Source: Platanthera guangdongensis
Taxonomy: Eukaryota > Streptophyta > Magnoliopsida > Asparagales > Orchidaceae
Length of the DNA: 64,000 nt
Assembly (NCBI GenBank): GCA_039583875.1
Contig: CM077158.1
Location: 123,997,900-124,061,899 of the forward strand
Direction: 5' to 3'
Below are positions 33,301 to 44,764 of the stretch, piece after piece. The translations under genes were made by a program, and so were the position numbers. Numbering within the stretch: the stretch's first letter is position 1; the number at the start of each line of letters is the position of its first letter. Below the pieces are notes generated by a model. That model saw only the letters and a program-made list of their open reading frames with translations, was not told where the DNA came from and ran no database searches.

Positions 33301-34631
33301 CATGTAGGGATTGGGAAAGCCTTCTCTCGACCCACTGCTGGTGTTTAAAGCCTCAATAGGGAAGGGGAGGGGATGGATTATCAATGCCCATTAAAGCCAT
33401 TAATGGCTAGGCTCGGCCATGGAGGAGGGAGCTGAACCAGGGCTCAATCCAGCTGGGAAACGGATGAAAATTTCTGCTCTTCCCCAGAGGAGTTGAATCC
33501 AGCCGTTTAGAAGGCGAGGGAAGGTCCAATGATTCAATGGCCATTAATGGCCATTGAAGGAATTTTTTGGCCATGGCATGGTGCACTGTTCCGACCATGG
33601 ACAACCTCCAAACTGGCCCCCTGGTCTTCCTGAAGTGAATGTGGTATTGGGTCAGCCAATGAGGAGTGGCCTTTGGCCTCTTTCGCCATGAATGGCACCC
33701 TTTCACCTTTCTCTCTCTCCTCCATTAAAACGAGGTTGAGGTTTTCTCTCTCCTAGTCATCTTGGTTGATTATGCTGACTTCTCCAGCCTATTGGCAGCC
33801 CACACATTCATAATTTTCATGATATTAAGGCTAGCCCAAAAAGGAAAGAGGGCTTGAGCTTGGGTTAGCCCATTTGAGCTAAGTTTGACTTAATCTTCAC
33901 TAGGGTTGACCTAGGTGAAATTGACCTTTTCTATTATCATCATTGGGTCTTTGGTGACCTATTGGGCTCTCCTAGGGTCTGGGTAGGGATGTGTAGGGTT
34001 GACTTGGCACTTTGGAGGCCACCTGCCCTAAGGAAGGGTACTTTTCCCAAATTAAGGTTAGGATTGACTCTGGTCAATTTAGCCACTAGGGCTGACCCCA
34101 ATGGGTCCTTGGTGACCTATGGACCTCACCTTAGGGCTAGGGGATGGTCAATTGACCCAATATAGTTCAGTTTGACCCATTTAGGGCTAGAGTTGATTTT
34201 GGTCAACATAACCACATTGATTGCCCTCCAAGGGTCCTTAGTGACCCCTTTGACCCCATTTTAGGTGTAGGAAGACTCTGGTAGGGTTAGTTGGGCTTAA
34301 CTATGGCACACTGTCCTTAATTATGGCACCCTACCCAATTTAGGCATAGAGTGGCCATAGGTCAACTTGGACACCCTGGGTCGACTCCAATGGACCCTTA
34401 AAGTTCAGATGAACTTTACAATGGACTTGTGAGGCCATGGTAGGGTCTCGAAGTCTTGTTGAAGCCCCATGATCACCTTAACTAGGGTTCATAAATCTAC
34501 TATTTCCAGGCCATAGTGGTCTCACTTACGTCCCTAGGTTAACTTGGCCTTCTTGGGCTTCCTAGGGTTTTGTCATGACCTAAACATGACAAAACCACTC
34601 CTAGGGGTCTAGTTGTTTGAGGGATATTACA
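30380..34631 (-). repeat. Tekay LTR-B (middle LTR, about 1 kb shorter)
   Basis: TGTAAGACC...ATATTACA, 4252 bp. It serves as the 5' LTR of internal-1 and the 3' LTR of internal-2. Relative to LTR-C it lacks about 960-1000 bp (corresponding to ~41547-42545), with the junction near 32385. It preserves the empty Sirevirus-1 target near 32160. Confidence 0.93.
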
Positions 34632-34787
34632 AATCCTAATATATAACAAAAACATTTCGTCCTCGAAATTCTAGTTAGGCCTACGGGGTTTCAAATATGA
34701 AAGGAAAATTGTAACATCCCGGGAGGTTGTGAGTAATACCTGACTTAAAAGCTCTAGGTACCTTTGATGCATCAAGTCCTGGGGATC

Positions 34788-36100
34788 CTATGTGTACTCC
34801 TCTCGCCCATGATTCCTCCACAGGACACTGACCAATGGAACCTTCTTACGGCGCAAGACTCGTATTTCCATGTCGTCAATCTGAACCGGTTCCGGGTGAA
34901 CTGACCGATTAGAGGCTACTGGCCCATCCGTGGCCGTAATCTGCTGCTCCGGGCGTAGTAGAGCCCTCTTGAGTGAGGATACATGGAATAGGTCATGTAG
35001 GCTTGCCAGATCCGGTGGCAGCTCCAGCCTGTATGCCAAGGGACTGATCCGCTCCTGGATCCTATAAGGCCACATATATCTTGGGCTGAGCATCTTCTTC
35101 CGACCGCGCACCCGTGAAACCCCATGCATTGGTCGAATCTTCAAGAACACCTGGTCACCCACCTAGAACTCCACCTAATGATGTCGACCGTCATAATACT
35201 TAGCCTGTCAGCTCTGTGCCTCTAGCATCCTATCCCGTATCAATCTCACCTGAGCCTCGGTGTCTTCAACAAACTCCGAACCCAAAGCCTTCGGATCCTC
35301 ATCCTGTATCCACGACAGCGGAGTCCTACATCTTCGTCCGTATAGGGCCTCATAATGATCCATCCTTATGCTGGACAGGTAGTTGTTATTATATGAGAAC
35401 TAGATCAGTGGCAACAGCTTCTCCCAGGGCTCACCGCGATCCAGTATGCAAAGTCGCAACAGATCTTCCAAGGTTCGATTTGTGCGTTCCGTCTGTCCAT
35501 CGGTCTGGGGATTAAATGTTGTGCTGAATGTCAGCCGGGTGCCCAAGTGTGTCTGCACTGATCTCCACTCCCTTGACGTGAATCGTCCATCCTGATACGA
35601 TACAATCGACCTTGGTATGTCGTGATAATGGATGAACTGTTCCACGAACTTCCGAACCAGCACACCAACTGATTCATCCTTCCTGATCGGAATAAATCTG
35701 GATACCTTTATTAGCCGGTCAATGATAACCTAGATCGAATCGTTTCATGTCCGAGATCGGGGAAGCCCATGTATGAAGTCTATCACAACATCGTCAAACT
35801 TCCACTCCGGCACTAGGAGTGGCTGCGATAGTCCTGCGGGATTCCTGCACTCTGCCTTCACCAACTGGCATCCCTTGTAGTAGGTCACGAATTAGGTGAT
35901 ATCCTTCTTCATGCCTGGCCAGTACGTGGCCTTCTTCAGATCCGCAGTCATCTTCGTAACACTCGGATGTACTGAATACCGACTTCCATGAGCCTGCATC
36001 ATGATATCCTCTTAGACCTGGCCTCCCTCCGGTATGTAAATCCGTCCTCTGAAATACACTAGCCCATACCTCAATGAGTAATCTCCAACTGTGCCTGCTT
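34788..36100 (-). pseudogene. Tekay internal-2: integrase and C-terminal region
   Basis: Same layout as internal-1. Core piece at 35663-35400 (SYQDGRFTSREW, DGQTERTNRTLEDLLR); C-terminal piece at 35162-34788 (SPRYMWPYRIQERISPLAYRL, VSVLWRNHGREEYT), where the frame stops before the final WEPQD-like motif. The zinc region near 35930 is frame-broken. Differences from internal-1 are scattered point changes, with no large indel. Confidence 0.88.
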
Positions 36101-37663
36101 TTAAGGCCCGGAATATCGGCTCAAGATGGGTATCCTACCTCTGCCCATCTCTTACTCGGTCTCGAATGTCATCTGGGGCAATCAACGATGCTAGGTACTC
36201 TCGGTACAGCTCAGGGTGATCCTCGGACACAAAGGATATCTGCATCTCTTCGAACATCTGGACCAACTCCAAGGCCAACAACTGCGTTCCTGCTCTAGAG
36301 TTTGTGGCCTTACGGCTAAGCGCATCTGCCACCACATTCTCCTTTCCTGGGTGGTAGTGCATCTCGTATTGGTAATCTGCTAGAAACTCCACTCATTGCC
36401 TCTACATGATATTCAGCTCCTTCTTTGTGTCCACATACCTCAAGTTCTTGTGGTCGGAGTAAATATCGCAGTGGACATTGTACAGATAGTGTCGCCAGAC
36501 TTTCAGATCAAATATGACCGCTCCCATCCATTACTCATGAACTTGGTAGTTCAGCTCATGCTTCTTCAGCTGTCGAGAAGCTTATGCTATCACGTGACCA
36601 TTCTGCATCAGCACCGCACCCATGCCCTGGTAGGAAGCGTCGGTGTAGACCTGGATCCTTCCTTCCTCTAAGGAAGGGCTAGTATAGGAGCCGAGGTGAG
36701 TCGATTCTTTAACTCCTGAAAGGCCACCTCGCACTGCGGGGTCCAGACATAGGGCACTTCTTTCCTTGTCAGGGATGTGAGGGGAAGGGAAATACGAGAA
36801 AATCCCTCCATGAACTTCCGGTAGTAACCGACAAGTCCTAGGAAGCTCCGCACATCTGAGGCCGACTTCAGCTGCTGCCAATCCCGAACTGCCTGAATCT
36901 TGGTCGGGTCCACTGCCAACCCAGCACCACCGATGATATGGCCTACGAAAGCCACCTCCTTCAACCAGAACTGGCATTTGCTGAACTTCGCGTAGAGCTG
37001 GTGCTCCCGTAGTCTTTCCAGGGTCAGCATCAGATGTCTTGTGTGCTCCTCCTCTGTCCTCGAGTAGATGAGGATGTCATCAATAAATACAGTGACGAAC
37101 ACATCCAGATATGCCTCGAACACCCGATTCATGAGGCTCATTAAGGCCGACGGTACATTCGTGAGCCCGAAGGGCATCAAAGTAAACTCGAACAACCCAT
37201 ATCTGCTACTGAAGGCAGTCTTCAGTATGTCCTCCTCCTGAATCCGCAGCTGATAGTAGCCCGACCTCAAATCCAGCTTTGAAAAGAAGTGCGCGCCCAC
37301 CAGCTAGTCAAATAGCTCATCTATCCTTGGCAGTGGATAGGTATTCAGGACTGTCAGTCGGTTCAGTGCCCGGTAGTCGATGCACAATCTGAGTGTCCCG
37401 TCCTTCTTTTTGACAAATAACACCGGGGCTCCCCATAGTGAAGAGCTTTGTCGGACAAAACCGTCTTCCACCAGTTCCTGGATCTGGCTCCGAAACTCTG
37501 TCAGCTCCTTCAGGGCCATACAGTAAGGGGCTCTAGATGCTGGCTTAGCCCCCGACACCAACTGTATCCGAAAATCCTGCTCTCGGTGCGGGGTAGCCCT
37601 GAAAGCTTCTCTGGAAATACGTCGGCAAAATCTCGCACCACCGAAATATTCGAGATGGAACAC
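36101..37663 (-). pseudogene. Tekay internal-2: reverse transcriptase and RNase H
   Basis: The RT N-terminus at 37663-37304 has [20 protein letters not shown]. The 37300-36668 segment holds [37 protein letters not shown] and the intact catalytic FIDDILIYS (37081-37076). RNase H (about 36650-36135) keeps VYTDASYQGMGAVL and VVADALSRK but has stops and frameshifts. It is the better preserved RT of the two, yet not translatable as one frame. Confidence 0.9.
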
Positions 37664-38117
37664 TTATACTCGACCATCCCATACAAGACTTCATAGACTT
37701 CCTCCCCCTATTAGTGGGCCTTGATGGCCTGCACGGATGTCAGCAAGAGATGGGGAATAGATCTAATACCTTCGATGACGATGAAGGAATACCCATGCCT
37801 TACAGTAATCCTCTTGGACATTCAGTCGATCTGAGCATGGTTCCAGCGCAACCATGTCATTCCCAGGATCAAATCAAAGAATGGCATCTTCATGATCATC
37901 GCCGGTGCTTCAAATATCTTTCCGCTGAACTCCTCCTCCATGTTGTAGCGGGCGGTGGTGAATAACTCCGATCCGTTAGGTATTTGTATACTCATCATCA
38001 GGCCTGTGAACCGCTCCATGCCTTATAGCACTTCCAGGAAGGCTTCCGACACAAACGAGTGCGAAGCACCCATATCGAACAGTGTATAGGTGGGTTTGCC
38101 GCTGATGAATACTATGC
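37664..38117 (-). pseudogene. Tekay internal-2: aspartic protease
   Basis: The active-site motif FDMGASHSFVSEAF survives (about 38075-38050). FFDLILGMTWLRWNHAQID follows at about 37870-37822. A stop lies after AFLEVL near 38028, and the frame breaks again before RT. Its 5' edge is the damaged splice acceptor described for the gag-protease intron. Confidence 0.85.
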
Positions 38118-38236
38118 TTGGGGGTTTAACTTAAATTTTTAGTAATCTATTTAAGGTTTTCTTCCCTAGTCTATCAGTCCTATATTCATAACTTTAATTA
38201 TCTAGGAAAGAAAAAAAAGAAAATTAACTGGCATAC
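38118..38236 (-). other. Probable 119-nt intron between gag and protease, second copy, acceptor mutated
   Basis: Donor ACAG/GTATGC is intact. The aligned acceptor reads CCCCCAA/GC instead of AG/GC, so correct splicing would be lost or shifted by one base. Its length is identical to the copy at 28949-29067. Confidence 0.55.
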
Positions 38237-39367
38237 CTGTGATCACTTGCTCCGGGTTCTGTTGTTGGGTCAGATCCAATGCATATACCTGCCCACTCTC
38301 CTGAATGTGGTCTCTGTCATAGTATCCACGACCTCGTCCACGTCCTCGGCCTCCAAAATACTGAGCTGGCGGGGCAGCCGGTGGTGCTGGTGGTGGTTCC
38401 CCCTTCATGGGATAGTTCCTCCATATATGCCCCACCTGATGGCAATTGAAGCATTCTGGCGGGGGATATGACATTGCCCCGGGTCTCTGCTCCTTCTGCA
38501 TCTGGGGTGGCTGAGGGGCCACCACTACTGGTTCCCTCTGCTCCTGTCTCGCCTCATGCAGGGGCCGGTATTCTACTCTTCTCCCATCTATGACCCAGCC
38601 CCGGCGCTGATCATTTCGGGCCCCCCGGCCCTGTTCCTTAGCTGGACGCTTCCGGCCTCGGGTGGTCTGCCAATCTGCATCGATCCTTTTTGCCATATCC
38701 AATATCCGCGGAATAGGTCCATCAGACAAGAACAGCAGAGCCTCCCTTAGATCCTCTCGCAGGCCCTTATAGAACCTCTTGGTGTAACCTGCCTCATCCA
38801 ACTGGTAAGAATCCGCAAACCGGGCTAGATGGTTGAACTCCCGATGATACTCGACCACTGTCTTGCTACCCTATATCAACTGAAGAAATCTATCCTACAG
38901 CTCGTCCCTGGCCGACTGCGGAACAAAATGCTCCAGCAGTGCGGCCATGAACTCCACCCAAACTATCTCAACAACCTCACTGTCGGCAAACGTCGTGTCC
39001 AGCGAAGTCTTCCACCATCTCTTGGCATGGGACTCCAGGCAAGAGACGACCAAGGACACTCTCTCCTCCCATGGGCACCGGATCCCAATCAGCATCTCAT
39101 ACATAATGTCCAACCATTCCTCCGTCCGAACGGCCGACTCTGTCCCCAAGTAGGATGGGGGAGAAAGTCCTCGGAAAATACTTAGCCAGTTGGCCGTCGG
39201 GTTCGGCAGCGGAGCCGGAACCTGTTGTGACCTAAACCCCTCCAAGATATCTGTCAGAGTCTACCCATCTCTGACTGTAGGAACGGAGTGGGAACTGGAG
39301 GAGGTGGTGCAACCTCGGGAGTCTGCTGGACTCTGCCTTGTGGTGTAGGCTGTGTTGGGGGCTGCAT
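38237..39367 (-). pseudogene. gag: Tekay internal-2: gag
   Basis: Starts at ATG 39367-39365 (MQPPTQPTPQGRVQQ). The gag domain (39245-38895) has RTEEWLDIMYEMLIGIRCPW and HAKRWWKTSLDTTFADSEVV; 38858-38202 continues with VEYHREFNHLARFADSYQLD. The zinc knuckle is CFNCHQVGHIWRNY, in which the last Cys is Tyr, so the knuckle is lost. An RGRGRGRGYYD tail precedes the splice donor. Stops occur near 39270, 38895 and 38870. Confidence 0.9.
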
Positions 39368-39535
39368 GACAAAGCCAATAGTAAATAATCGAGTCAAACC
39401 TAATTAACGGTGGAGAATTTACATGTGATCCCCCATATGGGCACACCATTGCTTCCGCTGCTTAGTTTGTCCCCAAACTAAACTCGTGCGGGGTTGACCC
39501 AGGGGTTGGGGACTGCTAATTTTCGATCGAGGTCT

Positions 39536-39547
39536 CCTCTGATACCA
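39536..39547 (-). other. Tekay internal-2 primer binding site (Met-tRNA)
   Basis: The minus strand reads TGGTATCAGAGG two bases inside LTR-C. Confidence 0.9.
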
Positions 39548-39549
39548 CT

Positions 39550-42500
39550 TGTAAGACCCCCCCTTTTCTTTTAACACCACAGGGTCTTAGGCCCAGAACC
39601 GCCGTTTTGCGGTGACACCTCCACTCCCGGGAAGGTAATCACTACAAAATGCCGATCCTGTCGGCCAAATCGATCATAACAGTAGCAAAGTAACAAAAGC
39701 AAGTCCACAGAAGTCACAAAAATAGTAAATGATCTCCACGAAGGGAGTGTCCACATGTATAATAAAAATACAAAAACTTGGGCTAATGCCCAGTACATCA
39801 ATGTCTTCACTACAAATCTCTCATCACGGAAGCAAAACTAATATAACTAGTAGGGGCCAGTACTCACAGTCCCTGCCGTCTGAACTCCATTACTAGACTG
39901 CCCCATCTCCAAGCGCGTCGACCTCCGGGGCTGCTCCTCCATGCTAGGCTCCACGGTTCCCTAAAATGATGTGGTTCGAAAACCGTTAGTATAAAAGACT
40001 AAGTCCTATCATCCACCGCCCCTACCCCCATGGAACCTAGGAACCGAGCGGGGAGGAGGAAAGGAGAGGACATGAAGGTGGAGAACGGAAAAATGATCAG
40101 ATGGCGGAAAAACTAACTAGCAGTCCAATAGTATATAAGGCAGTAGTAAAAGCATGAGAAATTAAGCAGGAAAAATAACATTAACTTATGCGAGAACACA
40201 TAAGCCAAGGGATCTTTTGCAGGCCTCCTATCGTGTAAAGAGTCCCATAACTGTTTATACGATAGGGTATCGGTTTTCTATAAAGCATACATATAAAGAT
40301 TTCTGAAATAAACCTTACCTTATAAGCACGCTCACACGAACTGATAAACCAAAGGGTCGTTTTGTAGGGCCTATTGTATAAAGCGTCCCATACCACTTTA
40401 TACAATAGGTGTCAGGGTTGAATGCAATGGTTATGCTATGAAATACAATTATGCCATGCTGTGAACATGCATGTTCAACACACCCACTCGACTCTGTGTA
40501 CACAGACCTTTAGTTGCCCCTTTCTGGAGCCGAACCTCCCAGGATACCTCCGTAGTGGCAAACGGAAGCGGTGGGTTGGGCCTCGCCCACCTCTAAGCCG
40601 GTAATTGCACTACCAGTCAGACCTATCGTACGCCTCAATGCTGGTGCACTAAGTGGAGCTCCTGTGTACTCTTTTGGCTGGCGAACCGGGCTTTACCTAG
40701 CCAAGTGCTCAACCACACTTGCCGAGTAAACATATTAGCGTTGGTGCATCGACTCACCAATACCGAATACCCACCAACTTTACTTTATGCACATGAAACC
40801 TTGATGTATAACCATCGAGCCAAAGCACACCGGACCAACCCGTTCGTCACCAACTGCAATTGAGCCAAAGCTCGCTGGGCCAATTTGCCCATCTCCACAT
40901 CCACCAGGCCTAATGCCCGAGTGACCTAACCTAACTCACACAACTCCGAGGAGTGTGAGTGCAACCCTAGATTACTTCTACTTACTCTTGTATTTCAGTT
41001 TTACCTAATATTTAGGTTAGCCCAGGACTGCCCAAGGTATACCCCGTGAAGGGCTCTCGAAGGCACTAGGAACTATGATAGGATTACGCCCAAATCTCCA
41101 TTTCACAAGGCACTTACTATTATTGGTTGCTACCAGATTTACCAACCCTTAATTAATTTACTGGATCTAACCCTAGTGCATTAGACACTTCCTCCCTACG
41201 GGAAAGACGATCTTTCACCGATCCCGAGCACCACCGGACACTAGCCATTCCAACCCCTTACTCATCCCAACTTCTAACGACGAACTCTTTTTCATTCATC
41301 CAAATCAGCAAACATCTAACCCCAACTCGTGTGCCCCAATTCTTATTGCAACACAATTTCTGCGATTTTACTAAATGCAGCCCAACCTAAACTATATGAA
41401 GTGTATAATGGGAGGTACACAAAATAATCACCAGTACCCCTATAATAATTATTGGAGCGCTATAATGACATTTTTATCCTAAATCCAGAAATACATAATT
41501 TTCCTAATTTTTCTGAAAATTTATTTATTTATTCTTATACTCCCAAAAATCCAAGTTTGAACATGAAGTACCCATTTCAGACAAGCAAATGCTCTACAAA
41601 ATTTATGATAAATTCAATATGACTTTTCAACAAGTAATCCAGTGTCTCCCAATTTTTCCAGGAAAATAAGCATCTGAATAAACTATACGTCAAATCCCCA
41701 AAATTATGGGTTTGTAAAGCATATACTGCAAATAATCATCTAAAAATCATGAATTAATTTATCCAAGTGGTTATTGACCTAAAATTATCAGGGACCCAAT
41801 TTCACCATTTTGCAACAAGTAAATAGATCTAAATAATTTATTGACCATAATTGCACCGTTTCAAATTTGGGAAGGAAGTAATAAAGTTGTTCAACTAAAA
41901 TTTATAACAAAATTCAGGAATAATCATTTTGACTTAAAACATCTCTTACCCAAATTTCATGAGTCTAGAATGAATAATGTGATCATAATAAATAAAATAC
42001 AATTTACGGCCACATCATGTATAACAAAGGAGGTGCTAGTAATATTACTCATAAAATTCCAATAAATTCACCAGAGTCCTAACTAACTTAAAATCCATGC
42101 TACCTAAGTTTCACACCTTTTTAGTTAGTTTTGGTGGCTTATTCTACACAAAAGGTGGATATGCGCTAAACTAGGGTTATGGATTTGAGACGTCTATCCA
42201 TCTCCAAATCCTCTAAGATTCATATCAGAGGGCTTTGGCTACCCTAGCATCATTTCTACCAAGATGCAAGATCATAAAAGGGCATGTGACCCCAAGCCCT
42301 TCACAACACTCAAGTGCCCCTCCTTAGGGTTTGAGTTTGGATCCTTGGGCAAAACTGTCCTAACCACCCAATAATCCCTATGATGGTGTCTAAGGTTATG
42401 TCAAGTCAGTGGTCAAAATCCAAACCTCTATTGAGGTGATTAAACCACTCAACCTCAAGGTGCACTTTTTACTTAAGAACCCCTCATTAAGGTAAAATTA

Positions 42501-44764
42501 GTGTTAGCTCATTTCCTATCCAAAACACATACAAATGAGGTGAAAAGTTATACATAGACATATCATGAGGTCAGGGACCACTCAATAAAATTTGGGATGG
42601 TTTGGAGGTAGTTAGTCTACCTAATTAATTTACCCTATTATTTTTAAATAAATATAAAAACCATAGACTAATTCTCTCCTAAAATTTCCATTTTTGGGCA
42701 GGCACTAGGTATAGCTAAGGGCACCATTTTTAATCTCAGGATAGCCCTAGTTATAGGTCCCTCCAAAATGGGAGCCCTAGTATAACCAGAGGTCCAAATT
42801 GGTTAATATCAATTTTTAATTAAAGTAGACACTTAGAGCTACAAACTTAATGTTGGTGACTGTTTTAGTAGAGGAGCCTAGGAATTTTTAAAAATTAAAA
42901 CGATCCCTAGCAAAAAGTGTGACAAAAATGATATAGCAATGAAAATTAAATGATTCGTATCAAAACTAGCGCACGAATCTTGGCGCGGATCCAGTGGCCC
43001 GGGCTCATCGTCTACCTCCAGCCAACGACTGAGATAGCCCGAGCCTGGAGCCACTTCCAATCGCCGCTGCCGCCCTTCCCGGCACTTCCCCGGCCAGCCA
43101 CCGCCACCAACACCTCCACCGAGGTGGTGGCTATCGACTGGCGGCACCACAACCGCCGGAGGGGTGGATTCCGGCGGTTTTAGCAAGAAACTTCTCGGCC
43201 CGAAACCATGAAAACCACGAATTGTTTCGGGCTCAATTGACCCCGAACCTTGGACCTAAACATTGCTATGATCTAGCCATGAGGTAAGGAGAGGGGGAGG
43301 ACCTTGCAGGCGACCTGAAGTCGAGAAGATAGCCGGAATGCCATTCCTAAAGGCATAGCCACTAGGTTTCTACAACTGCACAGTGGGGGGGGATCGATTT
43401 CTTCAAGTAAGGATTGGGAAAGCCTTCTCTCGACCCACTGATGGTGTTTAAAGCCTCAATAGGAAAGGGGAGGGGATAGATTATCAATGCCCATTAAAGC
43501 CATTAATGGCTAGGATCGGCCATGGAGGAGGAGACTGAACCAGGGCTCAATCCCGCCGGGAAACAGATGGAAATTTCTGCTCTTCCCTAGAGGAGTTGAA
43601 TCCAGCCGTTTAGAAGGCGAGGGAAGTTCCAATGCTTCAATGGACATTAATGGCCATTGAAGGCATTTTTTTCGGCCATGGCATGGTGCACTGTTCCAGC
43701 CATGGAAATCCTCCAAACTGGTCCCCTGGTCTTCCTGAAGTGAATGTGGTATTGGGTCAGCCAATGAGGAGTGGCCTTTGGCCTCCTTCTCCATGAATGA
43801 CACCCTTTCAACTTTCTCTCTCTCCTCTATTAAAATGAGGTTGAGGTTTTCTCTCTCCTAGTCATCTAGATTGACTATGCTGACTTCTCCAGCCTATTGG
43901 CAGCCCACACATTCATAATTTTCATGATATTAAGGCTAGCCCAAAAAGGAAAGAGGGCTTGAGCTTGGGTTAGCCCATTTGAGCTAGGTTTGACTTAATC
44001 TTGACTATGGTTGACCTATGTCAAATTGACCGTTTATGTTATCATCATTGGGTCTTTGGTGACCTATTGGGCTCCCCTAGGGTCTAGGTAGGGATGGGTA
44101 TGGTTGACTTGGCACTTTGGAGGCCACCTGCCCTTAGGAAGGGTACTTTGCCCAAATTAAGGTTAGGGTTGACTCTGTTCAATTTAGCCACTTGGGCTGA
44201 CCCCAATGGGTCCTTGGTGACCCATGTACCTAACTTTAGGGTTAGTGGGTATAAATGGGGTCCACCTGGCTACGGGATGGTCAATTGACCCAATATAGTT
44301 CAGTTTGACCCATTTATGGCCAGAGTTGACTTTGGTCAACCTAACCACCTTGACTGCCCTCCAAGGGTCATTAGTGACCCCTTTGACCCCATTTTAGGTA
44401 TAGTAAGACTCTGGTATGGTTAGTTGGGCTTAACTAGGGCACACTATCCTTAATTAGGGCACCCTGCCCAATTTAGGCCTAGAGTGGTCGTAGGTCAACT
44501 TGGCCACCCTGAGTCGACTCTAATGGACCCTTAAGGTTCAGATGAACTTTAAAAGGGATTGGTGAGGCCATGGTGGGGTCTTGAAGTATTGCTGAAGCCC
44601 CATGATCACCTTAACTAGGGTTCATAAATCTAATATTTGCAGACCACAATGGTCTCACTTACATCCCTAGGTTTACTTGGCCTTCTTGGGATTCCTAGGG
44701 TTTTGTCATGACCTTGTCATGACAAAACCACTCCTAGGGGTCTAGTTGTTTGAGGGATGTTACA
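39550..44764 (-). repeat. Tekay LTR-C (outer LTR, 5215 bp)
   Basis: TGTAAGACC...ATGTTACA, followed by the TSD CAAGA. The longest uninterrupted copy of this LTR here, with an empty Sirevirus-1 site near 41330 and without the captured RT of LTR-A. It carries the TTGAC cluster at about 43985-44530 and a GC-rich 234-bp block (42950-43183) open on both strands in all three LTRs. Confidence 0.93.

Larger units (their letters stand above)
6810..44764 (-). mobile_element. Tekay-type compound element: LTR-A, internal-1, LTR-B, internal-2, LTR-C
   Basis: Three copies of a long LTR (plus-strand start TGTAA, end TTACA) alternate with two internal regions of almost equal size (25461-30379, 4919 bp; 34632-39549, 4918 bp), both coding on the minus strand. 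The outermost ends are flanked by CAAGA (6805-6809 and 44765-44769). No TSD separates the two units, so the whole array behaves as one insertion. Unequal recombination between LTRs of two copies is the simplest origin. Sirevirus-1 sits inside LTR-A. Both internal regions are defective. Confidence 0.9.
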
